A stretch of DNA of 25,314 nucleotides from positions 1 through 25,314 of the forward strand of contig DGUV01000069.1 of NCBI GenBank assembly GCA_002395775.1. The letters run 5' to 3'. The position numbers and the translations under genes are program-made. The notes under the pieces were generated by a model. The model did not search any database. It saw nothing but the letters and a program-made list of their open reading frames with translations, and was not told where the DNA came from. Every line of letters starts with the position of its first letter. Position 1 is the first letter of the stretch. Source of the stretch: Prevotellaceae bacterium UBA4301. GTDB taxonomy: Bacteria; Bacteroidota; Bacteroidia; Bacteroidales; Bacteroidaceae. Shown here piece after piece: positions 1 to 6,237 of the stretch.

Positions 1-536
1 AGGTTCTTGGTGGTCACCTGGAACATGTTGCCGGCGCCCTCGCAGTCGGAGGCTGTGATGAGGGGCGTGTGGAAGTAGAAGAAGCCGTGCTGGTGGAAAT
101 AGGTGTGGATGGCCATGGCCATGTTGTGACGGATGCGCAGGACGGCACCAAAGGTGTTGGTGCGGGGGCGCATGTGTGCCACGGTGCGCAGGTATTCCCA
201 CGAGGCTCCCTTCTTCTGCAGGGGATAGGTGTTGTCGCAAGTGCCCAGCACCTCTATCTCGCGAGCCTGTATCTCGGAGGCCTGACCGGCAGCGGGGCTC
301 TCGACGAGTGTGCCACTGACACGCAGACAGGCGCCTGTGGTGATGAGCCTTACCACATCCTCAGCAAAGTTCTGGTCCTCACCCACGATTTGAATGTTCT
401 TGATGGTGGAACCGTCGTTGAGGGCAATGAAGAAGATGCCCTTGGAACCGCGCTTCGAGCGCACCCAGCCCATCACCGTTATGTCGCTACCGAAGTCAGT
501 ACGCTTCAGTGCGTCAATAACTTTTGTTCGTTTCAT
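1..536 (-). CDS. asnS: Asparaginyl-tRNA synthetase, N-terminal part (cut by window edge)
   Basis: Class II aminoacyl-tRNA synthetase that charges tRNA-Asn in the cytoplasm. The minus-strand frame opens at an ATG at 536 (MKRTKVIDALKRTDFG) and stays open to base 1, giving about 178 residues; the rest lies outside the window. Residues about 15-105 read as the OB-fold anticodon-binding domain (ITVMGWVRSKRGSKGIFFIA, then LNDGSTIKNIQIV). The last residues, FHTPLITASDCEGAGNMFQV, match the AsnRS/AspRS catalytic-domain segment around class II motif 1, and the DCEGAGNMFQV form favours AsnRS over AspRS. It is the last visible gene of a purB–rluB–asnS series and lies 115 bases after the rluB stop. I see no TAnnTTTG promoter in that spacer, so co-transcription with rluB is likely. 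Identification is strong; only the 3' end is missing. Confidence 0.93.
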   Translation of the reverse strand, partial: MKRTKVIDALKRTDFGSDITVMGWVRSKRGSKGIFFIALNDGSTIKNIQIVGEDQNFAEDVVRLITTGACLRVSGTLVESPAAGQASEIQAREIEVLGTCDNTYPLQKKGASWEYLRTVAHMRPRTNTFGAVLRIRHNMAMAIHTYFHQHGFFYFHTPLITASDCEGAGNMFQVTTKN

Positions 537-537
537 T

Positions 538-566
538 TCAACTTACAACTTTCAATTTTCAACTTT
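538..566. repeat. TTCAACTT/TTCAATTTT interspersed repeat in the rluB–asnS spacer
   Basis: The spacer just upstream of asnS contains reiterated 7-9 base words (TTCAACTTACAACTTTCAAT and continuing). The same vocabulary occurs in the guaB–isomerase spacer near 12.91-13.01 kb. Such AATTGAAAATTGA-type strings are common between Bacteroidales genes. It is followed by a small palindrome, ATAACTTCGTTAT, at 567-579. No function can be assigned. Confidence 0.5.
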
Positions 567-651
567 ATAACTTCGTTATGACTTTTGTCACGACGCGGCC
601 ATTCGCGTAAGTCCGATGGCTTTCGCCGTCCCCAAAAGTTCAAATCTCAGC

Positions 652-1938
652 TTATTCAAACATGCCGGTGTGCAGCATATTTACCTCGGCCTCGGTGAGG
701 AAGCGCCAGTCGCCACGACGGACGTTCTTCTTGGTGAGTCCGGCAAAATAGACGCGGTCGAGCTTCACCACATGATAGCCCAGATGCTCGAAGATGCGAC
801 GCACGATGCGGTTGCGGCCAGAATGTATCTCGATGCCTATCTGCTTCTTGTCGGTGTCACTGGCATACTCGATGGCGTCGGCCTTGATGGGGCCGTCCTC
901 CAGTTCGATGCCCTCGGCAATCTGGTGCATGTCGGCTGCAGTGACGCTCTTGTCGAGGAAGACATGATAGATTTTCTTCTTCTTGTACTGGGGATGAGTG
1001 AGTTTCGAAGCCAGTTCGCCATCATTGGTGAGCAAGAGCACGCCCGTGGTGTTGCGGTCGAGACGACCTACGGGATAGATGCGCTCCTTGCAAGCACCCT
1101 TCACAAGGTCCATCACTGTCTTGCGCTCCTGAGGGTCGTCGCTGGTGGTGACGGTGTTCTTGGGTTTGTTGAGCAGGACATAGACCTTCTTTTCAGGCGT
1201 GATGAGCTGGTCGTGGAAGAGAACACTGTCGGTGCGCATCACCTTGGTGCCCAACTCGGTAACCACTTCGCCATTGACGCGAACCACGCCAGCCTGGATG
1301 AAGTCGTCGGCCTCACGACGGCTGCAGACGCCAGAGTTGGCCAGGAACTTGTTGAGACGGATGGGTTCGTTGGGATCGTAGTGCTGTTCCTTGTACTCGA
1401 TTTGCTTCTTCATGCTGTACTTGGCATGGGGGTTGTAGCCGGCTGTGTGCTGACGACGGGGGCGCTGCTGGCCATAGCCGCCTTCGCGACGCTGGTAGCC
1501 TCCCTCACGACGCTGGCCGTAGCCACCCTCGCGATTGTAGGAGCGATAGCCACCTTCGCGCTGCTGACCGTAGCCACCTTCGCGATGGGCCTGATAACCG
1601 CCCTCGCGGTTGTATGACTGATAGCCGCCCTCGCGCTGCTGACCGTAGCCACCCTCACGACGGGGACGATAGCCGCCCTCACGGTGCTGGTAACCACCTT
1701 CACGATGCTGGTAACCGCCTTCACGACTGTATGACTGATAGCCTCCCTCGCGACGCTGGCCATAGCCCTGCTGCGGACGAGCGGGCTCATAGCTGCGCTG
1801 GATGCGCGGGCGCTTGCCGGTGTGTCCTTCACTGTTAGAACTCCTTGATGATTCTCGGTTGTTGGGACGGGAACTTCCATGGTCCCCACTCCTCTCGTCG
1901 GAGAATTGCTCTCTCCAACGTTCGTCTTCTGTAATCAT
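652..1938 (-). CDS. rluB: Pseudouridine synthase, RsuA/RluB/E/F family, with N-terminal REGGY-repeat extension
   Basis: Isomerises specific uridines of ribosomal RNA (23S for RluB-type members) to pseudouridine. The protein is 428 residues, far longer than the roughly 240-300 usual for the family, because of an N-terminal extension of about 190 residues. Residues 1-60 are polar and low in complexity, and residues 63-155 carry twelve REGGY pentapeptides separated by 2-5 residues such as QSYN, QH, GQQ. The conserved part starts near residue 192 with an S4 RNA-binding domain (IRLNKFLANSGVCSRREADD) and continues into the catalytic domain, where GRLDRNTTGVLLLTNDG at 291-307 contains the catalytic Asp294. 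RNRIVRRIFEHLGY at 375-388 is the other conserved block. The ATG at 1938 lies 38 bases after the purB stop. The exact target uridine cannot be read from sequence; rluB rather than rsuA or rluF is inferred from Bacteroidales context. Arg/Gly/Tyr-rich tails often add unspecific RNA binding. Confidence 0.88.
   Translation of the reverse strand: MITEDERWREQFSDERSGDHGSSRPNNRESSRSSNSEGHTGKRPRIQRSYEPARPQQGYGQRREGGYQSYSREGGYQHREGGYQHREGGYRPRREGGYGQQREGGYQSYNREGGYQAHREGGYGQQREGGYRSYNREGGYGQRREGGYQRREGGYGQQRPRRQHTAGYNPHAKYSMKKQIEYKEQHYDPNEPIRLNKFLANSGVCSRREADDFIQAGVVRVNGEVVTELGTKVMRTDSVLFHDQLITPEKKVYVLLNKPKNTVTTSDDPQERKTVMDLVKGACKERIYPVGRLDRNTTGVLLLTNDGELASKLTHPQYKKKKIYHVFLDKSVTAADMHQIAEGIELEDGPIKADAIEYASDTDKKQIGIEIHSGRNRIVRRIFEHLGYHVVKLDRVYFAGLTKKNVRRGDWRFLTEAEVNMLHTGMFE
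1474..1752 (-). repeat. In-frame tandem repeat encoding 12 x REGGY
   Basis: Degenerate 21-27-base units, all multiples of three, encode REGGY plus a short linker twelve times inside the rluB-like gene. The unit core on the plus strand is a variant of ATAGCCGCCCTCGCG. Because the spacing keeps frame, copy number can change without breaking the protein, which makes this a likely length-variable tract. Confidence 0.9.
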
Positions 1939-1976
1939 AATGTTTAATTAAAAAATAGATGAAATTTGATGATTGA

Positions 1977-3320
1977 CTAAATCCCAGTGTAAGTGTGGGG
2001 GGACAAGCGACGAAGCTCTTCCCGAACACCGTCACTGACATTGAGGGTTTCGATAAAGTTCTTAATCGTGGATTCGCTGATGCCCTCGCCCGTGCGAGTC
2101 AGGGCCTTGAGGGCCTCATAGGGCTTGGGATAGCCCTCGCGACGGAGGATGGTCTGGATGGCTTCGGCACAAACGGCCCAGCAGTTGTCGAGGTCGCGGT
2201 TGATGGCGGCCTGGTTGAGCACCAGCTTGCGCAGGCCCTTGAGCGTGCTCTGGATGGAGATGAGCATGTGGCCCATGGGCACGCCGATGTTGCGGAGCAC
2301 GGTGCTGTCGGTGAGGTCGCGCTGCAAGCGGCTGATGGGCAACTTCTGACTGAGATGGGAAAGCAGGGCATTGGCCACGCCGAGGTTGCCCTCGGAATTC
2401 TCAAAGTCGATGGGATTGACCTTGTGGGGCATGGCACTGGAACCCACCTCGCCGGCTTTGATGCGCTGGCGGAAATACTCCATGGAGATGTATTGCCAGA
2501 AGTCGCGGTCGAGGTCGATGATGACCGTATTGATGCGTTGCATGGCATCAAACACTGCTGCCAGACAGTCGTAGTTGCTGATTTGCGTGGTATATTCCTC
2601 ACGCTCGAGACCCAGTTTCTCCGAGACGAAACGGTTGCCAAAGGCGCGCCAGTCTATGTCGGGATAGGCCACATGATGGGCATTGTAGTTGCCCGTGGCA
2701 CCTCCGAACTTGGCTGTAATGGGGCATGCCTTGAGCATCTGCAGCTGCCGACGCAGGCGATAGCTGAAGACGCGCACCTCCTTGCCCAAGCGCGTGGGAC
2801 TGGCTGGCTGCCCGTGGGTCTTGGCCAGCATGGCCACGTCGGTCCACTCTGTTGCATAGGTCTCAAGCTGGGCTATCAGCTCTTCTATCTGGGGATAATA
2901 GACCTGCTCAAGTGCCTCACGCAGGCTCAGGGGGATGCTGGTGTTGTTGATGTCCTGGGAGGTGAGACCGAAGTGGATGAACTCCTTGTACTTGTCGAGA
3001 CCGCCAATGGCATCGAACTTCTCCTTGATGAAGTACTCGACAGCCTTGACATCGTGGTTGGTAACCGACTCTATGTCCTTCACCCGCGCTGCATCGGCCT
3101 CAGAGAAGTTGCGATAGATGTCACGAAGACTCTCGGCAGTGGCAGGAAAATCGGCCAACTGAGGCAGGGGGTGCTCGCACAAGGCAATGAAATACTCTAC
3201 TTCAACACGCACGCGATATCTTATCAGTGCATACTCAGAAAAATAGGGTGCCAACGATTCGGTCTTTCCTCTGTAACGACCATCAATGGGGGAAATAGCG
3301 GTCAACTGATCCAGTTCCAT
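1977..3320 (-). CDS. purB: Adenylosuccinate lyase
   Basis: Cleaves adenylosuccinate to AMP plus fumarate and SAICAR to AICAR plus fumarate, so it acts twice in purine synthesis. The product is 447 residues, normal for the family. The start chosen is the ATG at 3320 (MELDQLTAISPIDGRYRGK), which matches the usual N-terminus; the frame continues 41 codons upstream but only across the terminator and promoter. Fumarase/aspartase-superfamily signatures are intact: TSQDINN at 120-126, KTHGQPASPT at 168-177 and the mobile signature loop GSSAMPHKVNP at 293-303 with the catalytic serine. It heads the purB–rluB–asnS series and has its own promoter at 3344-3374, directly after the tRNA-Val terminator. 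It is the second purine gene in the window besides guaB, though the two are 10 kb apart and not co-transcribed. Confidence 0.97.
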   Translation of the reverse strand: MELDQLTAISPIDGRYRGKTESLAPYFSEYALIRYRVRVEVEYFIALCEHPLPQLADFPATAESLRDIYRNFSEADAARVKDIESVTNHDVKAVEYFIKEKFDAIGGLDKYKEFIHFGLTSQDINNTSIPLSLREALEQVYYPQIEELIAQLETYATEWTDVAMLAKTHGQPASPTRLGKEVRVFSYRLRRQLQMLKACPITAKFGGATGNYNAHHVAYPDIDWRAFGNRFVSEKLGLEREEYTTQISNYDCLAAVFDAMQRINTVIIDLDRDFWQYISMEYFRQRIKAGEVGSSAMPHKVNPIDFENSEGNLGVANALLSHLSQKLPISRLQRDLTDSTVLRNIGVPMGHMLISIQSTLKGLRKLVLNQAAINRDLDNCWAVCAEAIQTILRREGYPKPYEALKALTRTGEGISESTIKNFIETLNVSDGVREELRRLSPHTYTGI

Positions 3321-3343
3321 AAGAAGCTTTTCTAATTTGGGTG

Positions 3344-3374
3344 CAAAGATAAGAAAAAAAATTGGAACAACAAA
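3344..3374 (-). promoter_or_regulatory. purB promoter (Bacteroidetes -33/-7 type)
   Basis: On the minus strand TTTG (3371-3374) is followed after 19 bases by TATCTTTG (3344-3351), a perfect fit to TTTG-N19-TAnnTTTG. The predicted transcription start falls around 3338-3340, leaving a leader of about 20 bases before the ATG at 3320. The TTTG box is built from the T-tract of the upstream terminator. Confidence 0.8.
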
Positions 3375-3408
3375 AAATATAGGCCTCGTCGTCACGACGA
3401 GGCCTATA
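3371..3408 (-). terminator. Intrinsic terminator after tRNA-Val
   Basis: A perfect 15-base inverted repeat (TATAGGCCTCGTCGT at 3378-3392 and its complement at 3394-3408) is followed on the minus strand by a T-run at 3377-3372. It lies 43 bases after the tRNA 3' end. The pairing is strong enough to work on either strand, but the T-run serves only minus-strand transcripts. Confidence 0.88.
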
Positions 3409-3450
3409 CCAAATAAATCATCAAAGAATTTTATCCATATCACATGGATG

Positions 3451-3525
3451 TGGGCGCTGAGGGATTCGAACCCCCGACCCTCTGCTTGTAAGGCAGACGC
3501 TCTGAACCAACTGAGCTAAGCGCCC
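3451..3525 (-). tRNA. tRNA-Val (anticodon TAC)
   Basis: Minus-strand cloverleaf. The acceptor stem GGGCGCT/AGCGCCC pairs perfectly, with discriminator A at 3451. The D-arm begins TTAGCTCAGTTGGTTCAGAG, the anticodon arm is TCTGC-CTTACAA-GCAGA with anticodon TAC, and the T-arm contains GGTTCGAATCC. TAC reads GUA and, with a modified wobble base, other valine codons. CCA is not encoded. It stands alone between its own promoter (3556-3587) and its own terminator (3371-3408), downstream of trpS. Confidence 0.96.
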
Positions 3526-3555
3526 GTCGGAACCTCTGTTCCTGAATTGCGAGTA

Positions 3556-3587
3556 CAAAGGTAGTACAAATAATTGTATCTGCCAAA
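3556..3587 (-). promoter_or_regulatory. tRNA-Val promoter
   Basis: On the minus strand TTTG (3584-3587), 20 bases, then TACCTTTG (3556-3563), matching TTTG/TAnnTTTG. It lies between the trpS stop (3606) and the mature tRNA 5' end (3525), with a short 5' leader of about 25 bases that RNase P would remove. Confidence 0.72.
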
Positions 3588-3605
3588 TGTTTTAGCAACT
3601 TTTTA

Positions 3606-4703
3606 TCACTTTTCTGCAAATCGGCGTGCCTGCTCGTCTATGAGGGCCACATCCTCGAAATAGTCGATCTGCATGGCATGACGTACTTCGTCGAGGGTCT
3701 GCCTACCGCGCTCACGGGCAGCTTCGGTGCCCCGGCGGAGGATGTCATAGACCTCAGGAATGCGCCGTTCCCACATCTTGCGACGCTCGCGCATGGGCTC
3801 GAAACGCGAGTTGAGGACGTTGAGCAGGAATTTCTTGCAAGTGCCGTCGCCCAGCCCTCCACGGGTGTAGTGGGCCTTCAGCTCGTCCAGATTCTGATAC
3901 TCGGGCAGGAACTGACGGAAATCGTCGTCGCAGCAAAAGGCATCGAGATAGGTGAAGACGGTGTTCCCCTCCAAATGTCCCGGCGACTCGATGGTCAAGT
4001 GCTGGGGGTCGGTGAACATGGAGTTGACCTTCTTCTTCAACTCCTTGGCCGAATCGCTGAGATAGATGCAGTTGCCCAGCGACTTTGACATCTTGGCCTT
4101 ACCATCGGTGCCTGGCAGACGCATGCAGGCCTGGTTGTCGGGCAGGAGTATCTGGGGCTCGACAAGTACATCGCCATAGATGTGATTGAAACGACGCACA
4201 ATCTCGTTGGTCAGCTCGAGCATGGGTTTCTGGTCCTCACCCACCGGCACCGTGGTGGCCTTAAAGAGGGTGATGTCTGCGGCCTGCGATATGGGATAGC
4301 AGAAGAAACCCGTGGGCGTGCCGCCCTCAAACTTCCTCATTTCGAGCTCGGTCTTCACCGTCGGGTTGCGCTGCAGGCGCTGAACGCTCACCAGATTCAT
4401 GTAGTAGAACGAAAGCTCGGTCAGCTCGGGAACGGCCGACTGCACGAAGATGTGGGTCTTCTCGGGATCGATGCCCACCGACAGATAGTCGAGTGCAACC
4501 TCTATGATGTTCTGACGCACCTTCTCGGGATTATCAAAATTGTCGGTCAGGGCCTGTGCATCGGCTATCATGATAAATATCTGGTCATACTCGCCGGAGT
4601 TCTGCAACTCTACGCGACGGCGCAACGAGCCTACATAGTGGCCGATGTGCAACTTGCCTGTTGGACGGTCGCCCGTCAGTATGATTTTTTCCTTTGCTTC
4701 CAT
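3606..4703 (-). CDS. trpS: Tryptophanyl-tRNA synthetase
   Basis: Class I synthetase that charges tRNA-Trp. It has 365 residues, somewhat longer than the classical 330-residue bacterial enzyme. The Rossmann ATP-binding motif is GKLHIGHYVGS with HIGH at 19-22; the second signature is KAKMSKSLGN with KMSKS at 204-208. Between them GGTPTGFFCYPISQAADI (127-144) and PVGEDQKPMLELT (153-165) are the tryptophan-pocket and dimer-interface segments. The ATG at 4703 gives MEAKEKIILTGDRPTGKLHI, the expected N-terminus. It has its own promoter at 4735-4764 and is flanked by the ompA terminator upstream and tRNA-Val downstream, so it seems to be a single-gene unit with possible read-through into the tRNA. 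Confidence 0.96.
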   Translation of the reverse strand: MEAKEKIILTGDRPTGKLHIGHYVGSLRRRVELQNSGEYDQIFIMIADAQALTDNFDNPEKVRQNIIEVALDYLSVGIDPEKTHIFVQSAVPELTELSFYYMNLVSVQRLQRNPTVKTELEMRKFEGGTPTGFFCYPISQAADITLFKATTVPVGEDQKPMLELTNEIVRRFNHIYGDVLVEPQILLPDNQACMRLPGTDGKAKMSKSLGNCIYLSDSAKELKKKVNSMFTDPQHLTIESPGHLEGNTVFTYLDAFCCDDDFRQFLPEYQNLDELKAHYTRGGLGDGTCKKFLLNVLNSRFEPMRERRKMWERRIPEVYDILRRGTEAARERGRQTLDEVRHAMQIDYFEDVALIDEQARRFAEK

Positions 4704-4734
4704 AATAAATATTTAGGTTTTCTTGTTCGAGGTG

Positions 4735-4764
4735 CAAAGATAAACAAAATATGTGAGTTGCAAA
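4735..4764 (-). promoter_or_regulatory. trpS promoter
   Basis: On the minus strand TTTG (4761-4764) followed after 18 bases by TATCTTTG (4735-4742). The -7 box is a perfect TAnnTTTG and the spacer is one base shorter than the usual 19-21. The leader before the ATG at 4703 would be about 28 bases. Confidence 0.72.
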
Positions 4765-4803
4765 AACGATTGGACGAAAAAAGCCCGCGCCCCAATCATA
4801 CAA

Positions 4804-4836
4804 CAAAAAAAACGCACCGCCCGGAGGCGATGCGTT
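4804..4836 (-). terminator. Intrinsic terminator of the ompA-family gene
   Basis: AACGCACCGCC at 4811-4821 pairs with GGCGATGCGTT at 4826-4836 around a four-base loop (one G-T type mismatch), and on the minus strand it is followed by seven T residues (4810-4804). It begins about 20 bases after the stop codon at 4858. Confidence 0.88.
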
Positions 4837-4857
4837 CTTTTGTATCGTTATGGTTAA

Positions 4858-6066
4858 TTACTTCAGAGTAACAACGGCACGACGGTTGTAGGGATAGGGA
4901 GACAGGATATCTACACCACCCTGACCAGATACTTCGATGTTCTCTTCAGCAACGCCCATGTCCATCAGGGCCTTCTTGACGGTGTTGGCACGGTTCTCAG
5001 ACAGAGTCTGGTTCCAGCCTGCGCTACCAGTCTTGCTGTCAGCATAACCAGTAACAACAACCTTCTTGCCATGCTGCTTAGCGAACTCAGCCAGTTCCTT
5101 AACGTTAACCAAATCCTTCTTGGAAGCGATGTTCCACTTGTTCAGGTTGAAGAATACAGAAGCGCTTGTGCTCTGGAACTCAGAAACAGTCTTAACAACT
5201 TCCTTGGTAACGGGCTTCTGGTTGGCCAGCTTGTTCTTCAGGGCAGCGTTCTCTGCCTCGAGGCCAGCAATAGAAGCGTTCAGAGCATCGAGCTGAGCCT
5301 TGTGGTTAGCCAGGATAGCGTCCATGTCAGGAGCATTGTCCCAACCCACCTTGCCGAGGTTTACACCGAGGCCAGCGGATACACCAATCTGCAGGTCACG
5401 AGTACCGAAGATACGGGGTTTGCTCTTCTGATGAGTATTGCCGTCGAGGTTGGTGTCACCCATGTTGCCATATACATCCAGATTCAGATGCAGACGCTTG
5501 GTGATGTTGAAGGTGTTCAATACACCAACGGTCAGCAGGGGAGACCAGTATGTTGCATCGTCATACTCGTCACCAGTGCGGCCAAGGTTAACCATTGCAC
5601 CAGCACCTCCGTAAAGGATGATGTTCCATACGCGGGGCTTGTAGCCACCAATCAGGTTGGTCAGGTTAATCATGGGCTGCAAGCCGAAGTTAATCTGATG
5701 GAATGTGGGGTTGGCACCCTTTACATAATTGGGATCGTCCCAAGACTGGAAGTTCACCTGTGTGCCCCAGCCGCCCTGGACCTTAGCACGCATACCGAAT
5801 ACGGGAGTAGCCCACTTACCTACGCTCAGCTCAGCACCCCAAGAACGACGACCGGGCCAGAAGGGATTCTTCTTGTGATAGTCGCTTCCGTGCTCCTGAG
5901 AGGAGAAGAAAGAGAGGTGGGTTGCACCTGCATCAATGAACCAATTGTCCCAGAAGCCATTCGTTACTACGCGATGCTTCAGGGTGGGGTAGCTTTCAGT
6001 TGTAGTTTCGGCCATAGCGAAACTTGCCAGACCGCAGAAAGCTAACAACATCATTAACTTTTTCAT
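4858..6066 (-). CDS. ompA: OmpA-family outer membrane protein
   Basis: Outer-membrane beta-barrel protein with a periplasmic peptidoglycan-binding domain, expected to tie the outer membrane to the cell wall. Of 402 residues, 1-19 are a clear signal peptide (MKKLMMLLAFCGLASFAMA). Residues about 40-240 contain alternating amphipathic strands rich in Trp/Gly/Tyr (barrel), 250-285 are an Ala/Leu/Asn-rich heptad-like helix (HKAQLDALNASIAGLEAENA), and 300-402 are the OmpA C-terminal domain. There VVTGYADSKTGSAGWNQTLS and SENRANTVKKALMDMGV contain the Asp and Arg that hold diaminopimelate in the family. It is monocistronic, with a promoter at 6156-6188, a leader of about 80 bases and a strong terminator, the typical setup of an abundant protein. 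Which barrel subgroup it belongs to cannot be decided here. Confidence 0.93.
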   Translation of the reverse strand: MKKLMMLLAFCGLASFAMAETTTESYPTLKHRVVTNGFWDNWFIDAGATHLSFFSSQEHGSDYHKKNPFWPGRRSWGAELSVGKWATPVFGMRAKVQGGWGTQVNFQSWDDPNYVKGANPTFHQINFGLQPMINLTNLIGGYKPRVWNIILYGGAGAMVNLGRTGDEYDDATYWSPLLTVGVLNTFNITKRLHLNLDVYGNMGDTNLDGNTHQKSKPRIFGTRDLQIGVSAGLGVNLGKVGWDNAPDMDAILANHKAQLDALNASIAGLEAENAALKNKLANQKPVTKEVVKTVSEFQSTSASVFFNLNKWNIASKKDLVNVKELAEFAKQHGKKVVVTGYADSKTGSAGWNQTLSENRANTVKKALMDMGVAEENIEVSGQGGVDILSPYPYNRRAVVTLK

Positions 6067-6155
6067 AACTGTTTAATTAAAAATGTTAATACTATTACTT
6101 TATCTTTCTTTCTATTTTTTTAAGTCCGTGGACATAAGCCCACATTCTTCGGCGA

Positions 6156-6188
6156 CAAAGTTACAAAAATATTATTGAATAAATCAAA
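6156..6188 (-). promoter_or_regulatory. ompA promoter
   Basis: On the minus strand TTTG (6185-6188), 21 bases, then TAACTTTG (6156-6163). The region between is A/T-rich. The predicted leader (about 6150 to 6067) contains an imperfect stem-loop, GTGG...CCAC at 6129-6144, that could influence mRNA stability; this is inference only. Confidence 0.75.
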
Positions 6189-6237
6189 AAGATTTCACGT
6201 TTTTTTGCATTTTAACCTACTTTTCCCTGTTTTTTCG

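Noticed and set aside
567..579. ATAACTTCGTTAT resembling a loxP half-site
   Set aside because: Only a short palindrome next to an A/T repeat; no second arm or recombinase gene, so chance similarity.
616..1617. 333-codon plus-strand ORF opposite the REGGY repeats
   Set aside because: It is the antisense of the rluB-like gene; its Ala/Thr/Val-rich repetitive C-terminal half is the mirror of the REGGY codons, and it has no promoter.
1995..3335. 446-codon plus-strand ORF opposite purB
   Set aside because: Antisense frame kept open by codon bias of purB, whose catalytic motifs are intact.
3321..3443. 41-codon N-terminal extension of purB
   Set aside because: It would translate the promoter and terminator; the ATG at 3320 gives the family's N-terminus.
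3337..3519. 60-codon plus-strand ORF ending in a typical MWALRDSNPRPSACK string
   Set aside because: It is the antisense of tRNA-Val, a common false protein in databases.
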